NCBI GenBank assembly: GCA_035508435.1
Contig: DATJNA010000228.1
Coordinates: forward strand, 11,302 to 75,301
Length of the DNA stretch: 64,000 nucleotides
Reading direction: 5' to 3'
From: JASHVB01 sp035508435
GTDB lineage: Bacteria; Pseudomonadota; Alphaproteobacteria; Acetobacterales; Acetobacteraceae
Below are positions 52,594 through 60,961 of the stretch, one piece after another. Position 1 is the stretch's first letter. Each line of letters opens with the position of its first letter. The notes under the pieces were generated by a model. It did no database searches, was not told the DNA's origin, and saw only the letters and a list, made by a program, of their open reading frames with translations. The position numbers and the translations under genes were made by a program.

Positions 52594-53658
52594 TCAGTCG
52601 AGTCCCGAGAGCGAGGCGGCGTCGGTGCCGATCGCCTCCTGGATGCGGGCGAATCCGGCGCGGCGCAAGCCGGCGGCGAGTTCATGCTTGATGCGCCGGA
52701 TCAGCGCGGGGCCGGCGAACGCGAAGGCGGTGTAGAGTTGCACCAGCGAGGCTCCGGCGCGGATCTTCTCCAGTGCATCGGTGCCGCTGGCCACGCCGCC
52801 GACGCCGATCAGCACCAGTCGCCCGCGCCCCACCAGGAAGGCGCGCGCCAGCATGCGGGTGGACAGCGCGAACAACGGCGCCCCGGACAGGCCGCCGGCC
52901 TCGCGCGCCAGCGGGGATCGCAGGCCGGGCGGACGCGTGACGGTGGTGTTGGAGACGATCAGCCCTTGCACGCCCTCGGCGACGCAGGTCTCGACGATTG
53001 CCGCCAGCCCATCGTCGGACAGGTCGGGAGCGATCTTCACCAGCACCGCGGGTCGCTCCGGCACGGTGGCGACGGCGCGGAGGATGGCGCGAAGCTGCGC
53101 TTCGCCCTGTAGGTCGCGCAGCCCCGGCGTATTGGGGGAGGAGACGTTGACCACCGCATAGTCCACCAGCGGCGCGACCGCGGCGAGCAAGGCGGGATAG
53201 TCTTGCTCTGGGTCTGCGCCATCCTTGTTGATGCCAAGATTGGCGCCCAGCGGCACCGGTCGCTGGCGGACCGCCGCCAGATTGCGGCAGAACGCGTCGA
53301 TTCCCTCATTGTTGAACCCCAGCCGGTTGATCGCCGCCCGGTCTTGCTCCAGCCGGAACATGCGTGGCCGCGGGTTGCCGCGCTGGGGGCGCGGCGTGAC
53401 CGTGCCAGCCTCGACGAAGCCGAAGCCGAGCCGCATCAGCGGGCCCACCGCGATGGCATTCTTGTCGAAGCCGGCGGCGAGGCCGATCGGATTGGGAAAG
53501 CGCCGTCCCAGCACGGTGACGGCGAGCGACGGATCCTCGGGTCCGGCATCACGCCCCACCAACCCGCAGCGCAGGGCGCACAGGGCCAGGTTGTGCGCTT
53601 CCTCGGCGTCCATGCGGCGCAGCAGGGGCAGAATCGCGGAGGCAATGGCGGGGGTCAT
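52594..53658 (-). CDS. pyrD: dihydroorotate dehydrogenase (quinone), class 2
   Basis: 354-residue class 2 enzyme of pyrimidine synthesis that oxidises dihydroorotate to orotate using FMN and membrane quinone. An N-terminal membrane-binding helix region (IASAILPLLRRMDAEEAHNL) precedes GLAAGFDKNAIAVGPLMRLG, VTPRPQRGNPRPRMFRLEQD, and the catalytic-serine segment VNVSSPNTPGLRDLQ. The flavin phosphate site is IGVGGVASGTDALEKIRAGAS. ATG 53658. The adjoining HAD gene starts immediately after the stop. Confidence 0.97.
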   Translation of the reverse strand: MTPAIASAILPLLRRMDAEEAHNLALCALRCGLVGRDAGPEDPSLAVTVLGRRFPNPIGLAAGFDKNAIAVGPLMRLGFGFVEAGTVTPRPQRGNPRPRMFRLEQDRAAINRLGFNNEGIDAFCRNLAAVRQRPVPLGANLGINKDGADPEQDYPALLAAVAPLVDYAVVNVSSPNTPGLRDLQGEAQLRAILRAVATVPERPAVLVKIAPDLSDDGLAAIVETCVAEGVQGLIVSNTTVTRPPGLRSPLAREAGGLSGAPLFALSTRMLARAFLVGRGRLVLIGVGGVASGTDALEKIRAGASLVQLYTAFAFAGPALIRRIKHELAAGLRRAGFARIQEAIGTDAASLSGLD

Positions 53659-53746
53659 GGGGCCGGCTTATAGCGAGATCGCCCGCGCTGGTATGGCCCA
53701 AGTGAAGCGCGAGCGACTCGCGCACAAGTCCCGTCCGTGCGCGGGT

Positions 53747-53786
53747 TCAAGACCAGCGCTTGTCCTTCAGGACCAGCGTTTGTCCT
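53747..53786. repeat. 20-bp duplication that includes a stop codon
   Basis: TCAAGACCAGCGCTTGTCCT (53747-53766) and TCAGGACCAGCGTTTGTCCT (53767-53786) are tandem copies at 18 of 20 bases. The second copy contains the stop codon of the next gene, and the first copy would encode the same ending (DKRWS) after it. Confidence 0.75.
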
Positions 53787-54177
53787 CGGCGTGGAGGTCG
53801 TCGAGCACCCGGCGGATCGCAGCCGCTCGATCGCGTCCGGTGCTGCGCATGACATCCTTCACGAGGCGCTCGCGGGCGTCCGGTGAGAGGATGGCCGTGC
53901 GCAGATGACGTTCCAGTGCGGCGAGATGGGTATCGGGCGAGGCGCGCCGCGACGTCGGTGGCACGCTGCCGCCGGCGCGACGCACGGGTGGGGGAGGGGC
54001 CGGCGATGTGGTTGCGGCAGGCGCCGGCGATGTGGTCGCCTGGTTGGCGAGAATGCGCTGTAGCAGCCGGGCATCGGCCTTCGACCGTGATCGCCGCGCA
54101 AGCAAGGTCCAAGCGGAGAGCAGGATCGCGCCGAGGGAGAGTCCGATCGCGATACCGGCTACGATCGTTGTGTCCAA
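53767..54177 (-). CDS. small single-pass membrane protein, unknown
   Basis: About 136 residues. An N-terminal transmembrane helix (TTIVAGIAIGLSLGAILLSA) is followed by a basic, proline- and alanine-rich linker (TTSPAPAATTSPAPPPPVRR) and a helical C-terminal domain (LERHLRTAILSPDARERLVK, then DVMRSTGRDRAAAIRRVL). The start is taken as TTG at 54177, which follows GGGGGA by a short spacer; an upstream ATG at 54342 would add a non-coding-looking segment. No family recognised. Its last 20 bases are duplicated. Confidence 0.65.
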   Translation of the reverse strand: MDTTIVAGIAIGLSLGAILLSAWTLLARRSRSKADARLLQRILANQATTSPAPAATTSPAPPPPVRRAGGSVPPTSRRASPDTHLAALERHLRTAILSPDARERLVKDVMRSTGRDRAAAIRRVLDDLHAEDKRWS

Positions 54178-54573
54178 GTGTCCCCCGAATGATCTCGCCT
54201 GGTGTGCGGCGATGCCCGTTGCATGTTTTCGCTGATAGCGCCGCGGGGGGATATGCTGCTGGGATCGTATCAAAATCGTTGCCGACCCGAGCAGCCTCAC
54301 GTTTCGCATACGTAGCCGACCAAGATTGTCACCCGCACACACTCGACGGCGGCGGTGGGTGAGAATCTTTGCGACAGGAATTGCGCGGCGCCAGGCAAGG
54401 ATCCTGCGACCGGAATTGCAACCCCGGGCAACGCCCCAATGACCGACCTATACCTCAGACCTGCGCGAGTGCATGACCCATGGCCGTCCGCGCCCGGCGC
54501 GCTCCGGCATGCGCCTCCTGCTCGACAACCGGCGTTCCGCCTGAGACACTCCGCCGCTCTGGCGGAGAACGAC
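54178..54573. other. divergent intergenic region
   Basis: 396 bases between the small membrane protein and the first Lin0512 gene. Open frames run through it on both strands (upstream extensions of both genes), but without start signals or recognisable domains. Divergent promoters are expected; no specific site is visible. Confidence 0.5.
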
Positions 54574-54915
54574 ATGACCCTGAAGCGCATGGTGCTGGAA
54601 ATCGGCATGGGCACCGACATCCGTGGCGCCGACTACACCAAGGCCGCGGTGCGGGCGTTGCGCGACGCGCTCTGGCACAATTCGCTGAGCGTCGCCGACG
54701 CGCTCGGCCAGGACGTCGATGCGATGCGGGTGGAGGTGACCATCGGCGTGCCGCATCCGGAGCGAGTGGACAAGGCGGCGGTGCTGGCGGTGCTGCCGCA
54801 CGGCACCGGAACGGTGCAGGTCGTCGAGGGCGGCCTGGAAATTCCCAACGATGCCGGCACCAATGCCACCGTGCTCGCACATGCCGCGGCGGTCGTGCGG
54901 TTGGACGTGGCGTGA
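54574..54915 (+). CDS. Lin0512-family protein, copy 1
   Basis: 113-residue member of the small Lin0512 family (chorismate-mutase-like barrel, unknown role). The family core is MVLEIGMGTDIRGADYTKAA, then VRALRDALWHNSL, and MRVEVTIGVPHPERVDKAAV. The ATG at 54574 follows GGAGAACGAC and starts directly at the family core. The second copy lies 13 bases downstream, so they likely form a hetero-oligomer or operon pair. The two proteins share the same order of motifs. Confidence 0.88.
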   Translation: MTLKRMVLEIGMGTDIRGADYTKAAVRALRDALWHNSLSVADALGQDVDAMRVEVTIGVPHPERVDKAAVLAVLPHGTGTVQVVEGGLEIPNDAGTNATVLAHAAAVVRLDVA

Positions 54916-54928
54916 GGGGAGACGGACA

Positions 54929-55279
54929 ATGCCATCCAAGCGCGTAATCCTGGAACTCGGCGCCGGCAACGACCTGCATGGCGGCGACTATACCAAGGCG
55001 GCGCTACGCGCGGTGCAGGACGCGTTGCACCACAGCTCCCTCAGCCTGATCCGTTCGCTGGGACTCGGTTCACGCAGCATGCTGGTGGAAGTGACGATCG
55101 GCGTGCAGCGGCCAGAGAAGGTGGATGCCGCGGCGGTGCAGGCCTCCTTGCCGCATGGCAAGGCAACGGTGAAGGTGGTGAAAGGCGGTCTCGACGTGCC
55201 GGACGACACCTCGAGCGACGTGGCGGTGATCGCCAGCGCCGCGGTGTCGGTGCGGTTCGAGGCATTGCCGCCAGGCTGA
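54929..55279 (+). CDS. Lin0512-family protein, copy 2
   Basis: 116-residue paralogue of the protein at 54574: VILELGAGNDLHGGDYTKAA, LRAVQDALHHSSL, and LVEVTIGVQRPEKVDAAAVQ. Both lie in one operon with a 13-base gap. The usual family length is near 110 residues, so each is complete. Pairs of Lin0512 genes suggest an alpha-beta ring. Function unknown. Confidence 0.88.
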   Translation: MPSKRVILELGAGNDLHGGDYTKAALRAVQDALHHSSLSLIRSLGLGSRSMLVEVTIGVQRPEKVDAAAVQASLPHGKATVKVVKGGLDVPDDTSSDVAVIASAAVSVRFEALPPG

Positions 55280-55514
55280 GAACAGGCGAAGTACTATTCT
55301 TTGCGCGGAGGGGGTTCGACGGGGCGCGTGCCAGGGCGCGGCCGCCGCGATGTCGTCCGCCTCGCCGGTCTGTGATCGCCGACGCAACGCCGCCGTGCAT
55401 TTGTGCAAAGCGCCCTGGTTTTCGCAAAGGACGGCGGATCGGCCGCGGATTACATGCATGCTAATTACCGTTCGCCGCTGACGCGAGCGCATGCGTCGTA
55501 CCAAAGGCCTTTAA

Positions 55515-56582
55515 ATGACCAGACCGTCGTTGCTGCCGGAAAAAGGCGCGTTCGGCTCGCTTGCGCTGATCGCCGTGGTCGTCGTCGTCGCTGCCGGCCT
55601 GTTTGCCTACACGGCCGGATGGCTCTCTCCCGACCGGCTTACACCGGCCAAGATGGTCGCCGCATTCGCACCGTCCGGCGGCGCGGCTCTCGGTCACCGG
55701 CGCAATCACGCCAAGGGCATCTGCTTTACCGGCGAGTTCGATGCCAACAACAACGGTGTCGAGCTTTCCCGGGCGCAGGTCTTCGCCAATGGCCAATACC
55801 CGGCGCTTGGGCGTTTCAACCTCGGCACCGCCGATCCGAGCGCGGCGGACGCGACCGTACGGGTGCGGGGCATGGGTCTGCAGATCACAACGCCGGACGG
55901 CGAAGCATGGCGCATGGCCATGATCGACCTGCCGTTCTTCCCGGTATCGACGCCGGAAGCATTCTACGAACTTCTCAAGGCGTCGGGCAGCAAGGACCCT
56001 GACGCAATGAAGGATTTTGCGGCCGCGCATCCGGAGTTCGCAGTGTTCGGCGCCTGGGCGCAGAGCGCGCCCTGGACTGCCAGCTACGCGGAAGAACGCT
56101 TCAGCAGCATCGACAGTTTCACCTTCAGCAACGGTTCCGGTGCCGAGCATGTGGTGCGTTGGTCGCTGCTGCCGCAGGCGCAGGTGGTGCCCATCACGCA
56201 AAGCGAACTGGCGAAGCTTGGTCCGGACCATCTGGCGCAAGAGATCGCCGAGCGGGTGGCGAAGGCGCCCCAGCGCTGGACAATGGCGGTGACCGTCGCC
56301 GACCCGGGAGATCAGACGTCGGATCCAAGCAAGGCCTGGCCCGCGGATCGGCGCAGCGTGACAGTCGGAACGCTGATCGTGCAGCGAATCGAACCTGAGC
56401 GCGATGGCCCGTGCCGCGATATCAATTTCGACCCGACGGTGCTGCCAAACGGCATTCGGGTCTCCGACGATCCGTTCCCCGCCGCCCGATCCGCTGCCTA
56501 TGCGCGATCGTACAACTTGCGCACCGCGGAGGTGCGCGACTACCCCTATCATCTCGCAACCGCGACTGGAGCCCAACAGTGA
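55515..56582 (+). CDS. catalase-family heme peroxidase (SrpA-like), membrane-anchored
   Basis: 355 residues. An N-terminal helix (LALIAVVVVVAAGLFAYTA) exports or anchors the protein; the rest is a minimal catalase-fold peroxidase. The distal histidine lies in GHRRNHAKGICFTGEF (His65) and the proximal tyrosine is probably Tyr329 in ARSAAYARSYNLR. This family (SrpA type) acts as periplasmic peroxidase rather than true catalase. Its TGA overlaps the GTG of the cytochrome gene by four bases, which strongly suggests a functional pair with the cytochrome feeding electrons to it. Confidence 0.9.
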   Translation: MTRPSLLPEKGAFGSLALIAVVVVVAAGLFAYTAGWLSPDRLTPAKMVAAFAPSGGAALGHRRNHAKGICFTGEFDANNNGVELSRAQVFANGQYPALGRFNLGTADPSAADATVRVRGMGLQITTPDGEAWRMAMIDLPFFPVSTPEAFYELLKASGSKDPDAMKDFAAAHPEFAVFGAWAQSAPWTASYAEERFSSIDSFTFSNGSGAEHVVRWSLLPQAQVVPITQSELAKLGPDHLAQEIAERVAKAPQRWTMAVTVADPGDQTSDPSKAWPADRRSVTVGTLIVQRIEPERDGPCRDINFDPTVLPNGIRVSDDPFPAARSAAYARSYNLRTAEVRDYPYHLATATGAQQ

Positions 56583-57136
56583 ACGGCGCGCGCTTCACGG
56601 CAGTGCAGCGTCTGCTGCACTGGGTCATGGCCATCTGCATTCTGTCGATGCTGTTCATCGGCGTCGGGTTTGCGTCCACCATCACCCCAAAATACCTGCC
56701 TCTGGTCGCCACCCATAAGACGCTGGGCATCGCGATCCTGGTGCTGGCGCTGATCCGGCTGGGGGTTCGCATCCGCTCTGGCACGCCGCCTCTGCCGGCG
56801 GACCTGCCCGAGCCGATGCGGCTCGCGGCACACCTGTCGCATTATGCGCTGTATGCGCTGATGATCGCGATGCCGTTGCTGGGCTGGGGCATGCTGTCGG
56901 CGGCCGACTATCCGGTGGTACTGTTCGGCGGCATCCGGCTGCCCCAGATCCTGCCGCTGAACGCTACGCTGCACACGCTGCTTTGGGACGCGCATTTCTA
57001 CCTGGCGTTCGCTTTCTATGCACTGATCCTGCTGCACATCGCCGCCGCGCTGTTCCATGCGCTGGTTCGGCGGGACGGCGTGTTCGAAAGCATGGCCCCC
57101 ACGCCGTCACACGCGAAAGTCGCTGCCGCGGAGTGA
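56579..57136 (+). CDS. cytochrome b561-type membrane protein
   Basis: 185-residue four-helix diheme cytochrome b. Heme-ligand histidines are in VQRLLHWVMAI, LVATHKTLGIAILV, HLSHYALYALMIA and LILLHIAAALFHAL. The start is GTG at 56579, overlapping the peroxidase stop codon (GTGA). It would carry electrons from the quinol pool across the inner membrane to the periplasmic peroxidase. The open frame runs upstream inside the peroxidase gene but is a shadow there. Confidence 0.92.
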   Translation: MNGARFTAVQRLLHWVMAICILSMLFIGVGFASTITPKYLPLVATHKTLGIAILVLALIRLGVRIRSGTPPLPADLPEPMRLAAHLSHYALYALMIAMPLLGWGMLSAADYPVVLFGGIRLPQILPLNATLHTLLWDAHFYLAFAFYALILLHIAAALFHALVRRDGVFESMAPTPSHAKVAAAE

Positions 57137-57328
57137 AACCGGCGTTCGGGCGGCTGCGGCGGTGGTCGTGCCATTGGGGTGCGGGGCCGCGTACGCCATC
57201 ACACTCACGAGGCTGGCAGGCGCAATGTTCGCGCGGGCGGCCATGTCCGAACAACGCTGCCGCCGGGGCGCTGTCAAAGGTTTTGGGGTCACAACGCTGC
57301 CGCCCGGTCGGCCTCGATGGCACTGGGA

Positions 57329-58783
57329 TCACAGGTAGCGCACCACGCGCAGCAGAATGCCGGCTGCCTGCGGCAGGCTGCCGAACTCCGAATGGCGTCC
57401 GCCGACGGTGATGCTTGCCTGTCCGCCGATCGTCCAGGCGCGCGAGAGATAATAATCGGCGGTGGCCTGGGCCAGCACAGAGCCATCCTGCAGGTTGATG
57501 TTCGCCAGCGCGGTGATCTCCAGGTCGGTGACGAACGCGTCCACCCAGTCGGCACGCAAGAATGCGGTATGGCGCGACTCCGGTTCCTGCTGGTCCTGCG
57601 CATAGGAGCGGATGTACCACAGCGCTGGATCCTCGCCCGGGATGTTGCCATGCAGTGAGGCGGCGGCGAACCAGTTGTGCCAGTCCTGCCCGCTGAAGCC
57701 AGCCTGATGGTAGTGGTATTCGAAGTTGAGCGTAAGCTTGGTGTCCACCGGGGTATAGGAAAAGCCGACGGAGAGATCGTTCTGAAAATATTGCGCGGCG
57801 CTGACCGGCAGCGGCGCCGGCGCATTGCGCGGCAAGGTACCTGTTTCGCGGCCGTATTGCAGCGCGTCGTAAAGCATGCTCGGGGCGACGCCGCCGGCCC
57901 ATTCCACGTAGCCGATAGTCTGCTGGCCGATTGCCACCGTCAGGTTGCCGCCCACCTGCGTGCGGTCGCCGGCGTGGTAAACCAGCAGCTCCGGACTGAA
58001 GCCGTTGGCGACGGTGACGCTCCCCTTCAACAGGAAGCGGTCCTGGCTATTGGTGCGGTCGAGCATCGGATCGAAGCTCGGCAGGTTGAGATTGGTGTAG
58101 ATCGCGGTCGGCTGCGTGACTTTCGGCGCGAAGACGGCGGTGACCGACCCGCCCGGCCAGACATGCTGGCCAAGCAGCATCAGCGTGCCCAGCCGATCCT
58201 CGCGCAGGATGGTCGGGTCGGAGGTCAACGGTTCGACCACCGCTCGGGTACGGAAAAAGTCGGTGGGATTGTAGCCGACAGCGACCCCGCTTTTCACATT
58301 GACGCGGCCGAGATCGATGAAGGTGCCGTCGCTCGGCTGCCAGCTCAGGAACAATTCGCGCAAATCGTTGCGGACGGACTCATGGCTGGGGAAGGGCACA
58401 TCGTTGGCGGCGCGCAGGTTAAAGCGGCCGCTGTAGTCGAGCGTAAGCGCGGGCGTGAGCTTCCACTCGTCGCGGGAATCCAGGAACAAGCGGTCTTCCC
58501 AGCTTGCCGGCGTGGGCGGGGGATAGGGCACGGCGAGGTCGTTGCGCAGCGGCGTAACGGTGAAGGCGTCCTCGAGATAGTTGCGCTGGGCGGCGTTGGT
58601 GGCGGGGACCGGAAGCGCGGCGGTTGCCGGCGCCTGGGCGGCGGGGGGGATCAGCTCGAGATCCTTGTCCTCCTCGGCCGCAAGCGCGGCTGCGGAGTAC
58701 AGCAGGGGGATGATGATGAACACGCTGCTTGCGAAGAGGCGCGGCGTGGCCAGCCTGGCAGGACAGGTCAGCCGCGTCCTCAT
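57329..58783 (-). CDS. outer-membrane beta-barrel-like protein, last gene of envelope operon
   Basis: 484 residues. A signal peptide (ATPRLFASSVFIIIPLLYSA) is followed by many amphipathic strands, such as ALTLDYSGRFNLRAAND, FIDLGRVNVKSGVAVGYNPT and FRTRAVVEPLTSDPTILRED. The C-terminus (GGQASITVGG, ILLRVVRYL) looks like closing strands ending in an aromatic-rich residue. I recognise a porin-like barrel but not a family. ATG 58783 overlaps the stop of the LolA-like gene by 4 bases (ATGA), which fixes the start. It is probably the outer-membrane terminus of the system encoded by 57329-61737. Confidence 0.8.
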   Translation of the reverse strand: MRTRLTCPARLATPRLFASSVFIIIPLLYSAAALAAEEDKDLELIPPAAQAPATAALPVPATNAAQRNYLEDAFTVTPLRNDLAVPYPPPTPASWEDRLFLDSRDEWKLTPALTLDYSGRFNLRAANDVPFPSHESVRNDLRELFLSWQPSDGTFIDLGRVNVKSGVAVGYNPTDFFRTRAVVEPLTSDPTILREDRLGTLMLLGQHVWPGGSVTAVFAPKVTQPTAIYTNLNLPSFDPMLDRTNSQDRFLLKGSVTVANGFSPELLVYHAGDRTQVGGNLTVAIGQQTIGYVEWAGGVAPSMLYDALQYGRETGTLPRNAPAPLPVSAAQYFQNDLSVGFSYTPVDTKLTLNFEYHYHQAGFSGQDWHNWFAAASLHGNIPGEDPALWYIRSYAQDQQEPESRHTAFLRADWVDAFVTDLEITALANINLQDGSVLAQATADYYLSRAWTIGGQASITVGGRHSEFGSLPQAAGILLRVVRYL

Positions 58784-59553
58784 TCCGCCCTCAGCCGCGG
58801 CAGGTAATCGCGCTGGAACCATGCCTCCGGGATGTCCTGGAAGCGGCGATCGCCGAATTCGAGGGTCGTTACCAGCGAGCTATCCACCGCGTCAATGATG
58901 ACCGCCCCGCTCGGCCGTACCTCGCCCAGTGACTCGCGATAGCCGCGATAGTACAGGATCTTCAACAGTCGGCCGCTGTCGGAATAGAACTTCGCCTTGA
59001 TCGGGTGGAAGCTGCCATGCTCCACCCAGTATTCGATGCGGTTGTAGATCGCCGTGTCGGTCACCGCCTTCAAATTGAGATGCCAGCACTGTCGCTGCTG
59101 ATGCTCGGCATCGGTGATCGTCTCGTCGCCCATCAGCGTTGTGGCATAGTCCACGACGAAATTGACCGTCAGCACGTCGCCGATCGAGGCCTGGCCGATC
59201 AGCCGCTGCTGCGGCGAGATGCGCACGCTGGCCTGCGATGCGGGGTCGTAGAACCAGAGGTCGTGCTTGTCGAACAAGGCCATCTTGCCGGCATCGCGAG
59301 GTGGTTCGACATAGCGCACCAGGTTGCGGAACTGGTGCGTGGCGGGGTCCTCTTTGGCATAGACCACGAGCTGGTCCTGGTCGCGCGGCCGGCCGGCGAC
59401 ATATTCCGTCAGTGTCGTGGTGCTGCGGAATGGCTGGCCCGGGTTCCGTATCTTGTCGGCGGCGGCGACGATCTGTTGCGGCGTCTGCGCCATCGCAGGA
59501 ATCGCGGCAATCGCCAAAGCACAAGCCAGCACCAGGGCTGTCACGACTCGCAT
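58780..59553 (-). CDS. LolA-like periplasmic (lipoprotein-sorting) protein
   Basis: 257 residues. A signal peptide (VTALVLACALAIAAIPAMAQ) is followed by an outer-membrane lipoprotein-sorting-like fold: QQIVAAADKIRNPGQPFRST, FRNLVRYVEPPRDAGKMALF, LWFYDPASQASVRISPQQRL and WHLNLKAVTDTAIYNRIEYW. The ATG at 59553 follows GAGG after the permease stop; an upstream ATG at 59568 is in frame. Four genes here share overlaps or gaps of under 10 bases, so they are one operon. It would ferry a lipid or lipoprotein between the permease and the barrel protein; inference from architecture. Confidence 0.88.
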   Translation of the reverse strand: MRVVTALVLACALAIAAIPAMAQTPQQIVAAADKIRNPGQPFRSTTTLTEYVAGRPRDQDQLVVYAKEDPATHQFRNLVRYVEPPRDAGKMALFDKHDLWFYDPASQASVRISPQQRLIGQASIGDVLTVNFVVDYATTLMGDETITDAEHQQRQCWHLNLKAVTDTAIYNRIEYWVEHGSFHPIKAKFYSDSGRLLKILYYRGYRESLGEVRPSGAVIIDAVDSSLVTTLEFGDRRFQDIPEAWFQRDYLPRLRAE

Positions 59554-59560
59554 GATCGCC

Positions 59561-60961
59561 TCACACATGGCGCAGCGCATCGACCACCGGCAGGCGGGCG
59601 GCGCGGTTGGCGGGGAGCAAGGCGGCGACGGTCGCTACCAGCACCAGGCCGAGCCAGGTGCCGAGCAAAAGGGGAGGGTGGTCCGACGGCAGGGCAAGGC
59701 GGAACGGCACCGGCGTGGCATTGCCAGGCGGCAGCCAGGTCATGCCGGCATGGTTGATCGCTGCGGCGACCACGAATGCCAGCAACACGCCGACGGTGGC
59801 GGCGATAGCGCCCAGCAGCGAGCCCTCGGTGACGAACTGCGCACGGATACCGTTGCGGCGCACGCCCATGGCGCGGATGGTGCCGATCTCGTTGGTGCGC
59901 TCCATCACGTTCATGGTCATTGTGTTGACCACGGCGAACAACACGATCACGCCCATGATCAGCGTAATGAACAGGAAGATCGCCGAGAACAGGCGGACGA
60001 CCTGGACGTAGAAGGGAGTGAGCTCGGCGAAGTCGCGCACCTCCAGGTCCAGATGCTGCGCCGCGATCAGCGTCTGAAGTCGCGCGCGGGCCGCGCGCAT
60101 GTCCTCGCTGCGATGGAGCTGCAGCACGATGCCGGTGGCCTTATGCTCGCCGCGGCCATAGACGAGTTGCTGTGCCAGGGCGAGCGGCATGGCGACGAAG
60201 TTATCGTCCAGCTCCTTCACGCCTTGCACCGCGACGCCGGCGACGTCGAGCGTGACGACGTTCGGAGCACCGCTCGCGGTCGCCGAGAGGAGATCGAGCT
60301 GCGGCATAGACGCGTTTTTCACATCGCCGCTGCTGAGTTCGCTCTGCGCGAGCGACGCCAGGTTCTGGTCCACAGGTGCCGCTGGCGCCGTATCAAGCGA
60401 GGGCGGCGGCGCCGGGCAGTCCAGCATTTTCAGCGTCCGGCAAAGGCCGAGAATGCGCGCCATGCCGCCGCCGATCAGCCCACGCTGCGGTGCGTCGTCC
60501 GACAGTTGCGCGCCCTGGGTCTCGGGCAATGGCAGATCGTACTCGTTCCATTGTCGCATGCGCTGCTGGTTGGAGGGGATCACCCCGGTGCCGAGGAAGG
60601 TCTTGGCGGCATTGTTGCCGCCGGAGAAATTGCCGGCGATGCCGAGCAATGACTGGGTCGGCGTGATCACGCGGATCATCGGCTTCAGCACGGGATCATC
60701 GGCGATCGTCCGCATGACGCGCTGGTAGTCGTCGATGCCATAGGCGGCGGGATTGCCGGCACCGAACACGAAATAGCCGCTGCGGAACACGGTGAGGTGG
60801 CCGATGCGCTGCACCAGTCCGGTCTCGAATGCGGAGAAGATATAAGTGATGTAGCCGCCGAACACGAGCATTGCCATGGCGCCGACGGCGACGGCAGAGC
60901 CGGTCATCAGCGAACGCCGGCGATTGCGCAGGATGTTGCGGAAGGCAATCTTGAACAGCAT
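59561..60961 (-). CDS. ABC transporter permease, FtsX/MacB type
   Basis: 466 residues. Helix 1 is near residues 18-40 (MTGSAVAVGAMAMLVFGGYI). A large periplasmic insert of about 250 residues holds cysteine-containing LGLCRTLKMLDCPAPPP. The C-terminal FtsX-type helices are FLFITLIMGVIVLFAVVNTM, LLGAIAATVGVLLAFVVAA and LLGTWLGLVLVATVAALLP. The MERTNEIGTIRAMGVRR loop is diagnostic of MacB/LolE-type permeases. ATG 60961 overlaps the ATPase gene stop by one base (TGATG). It would extract a hydrophobic substrate from the inner membrane. Confidence 0.92.
   Translation of the reverse strand: MLFKIAFRNILRNRRRSLMTGSAVAVGAMAMLVFGGYITYIFSAFETGLVQRIGHLTVFRSGYFVFGAGNPAAYGIDDYQRVMRTIADDPVLKPMIRVITPTQSLLGIAGNFSGGNNAAKTFLGTGVIPSNQQRMRQWNEYDLPLPETQGAQLSDDAPQRGLIGGGMARILGLCRTLKMLDCPAPPPSLDTAPAAPVDQNLASLAQSELSSGDVKNASMPQLDLLSATASGAPNVVTLDVAGVAVQGVKELDDNFVAMPLALAQQLVYGRGEHKATGIVLQLHRSEDMRAARARLQTLIAAQHLDLEVRDFAELTPFYVQVVRLFSAIFLFITLIMGVIVLFAVVNTMTMNVMERTNEIGTIRAMGVRRNGIRAQFVTEGSLLGAIAATVGVLLAFVVAAAINHAGMTWLPPGNATPVPFRLALPSDHPPLLLGTWLGLVLVATVAALLPANRAARLPVVDALRHV

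Noticed and set aside
50703..52691. 662-codon open frame on the plus strand over the luciferase-like and HAD genes
   Set aside because: It is antisense to two well-supported genes, has arginine-rich low-complexity translation and no recognisable domain; a high-GC shadow frame.
57137..57328. Imperfect ~40-bp repeat (ACAACGCTGCCGCC)
   Set aside because: Match is short and degenerate; not strong enough to list as a repeat.
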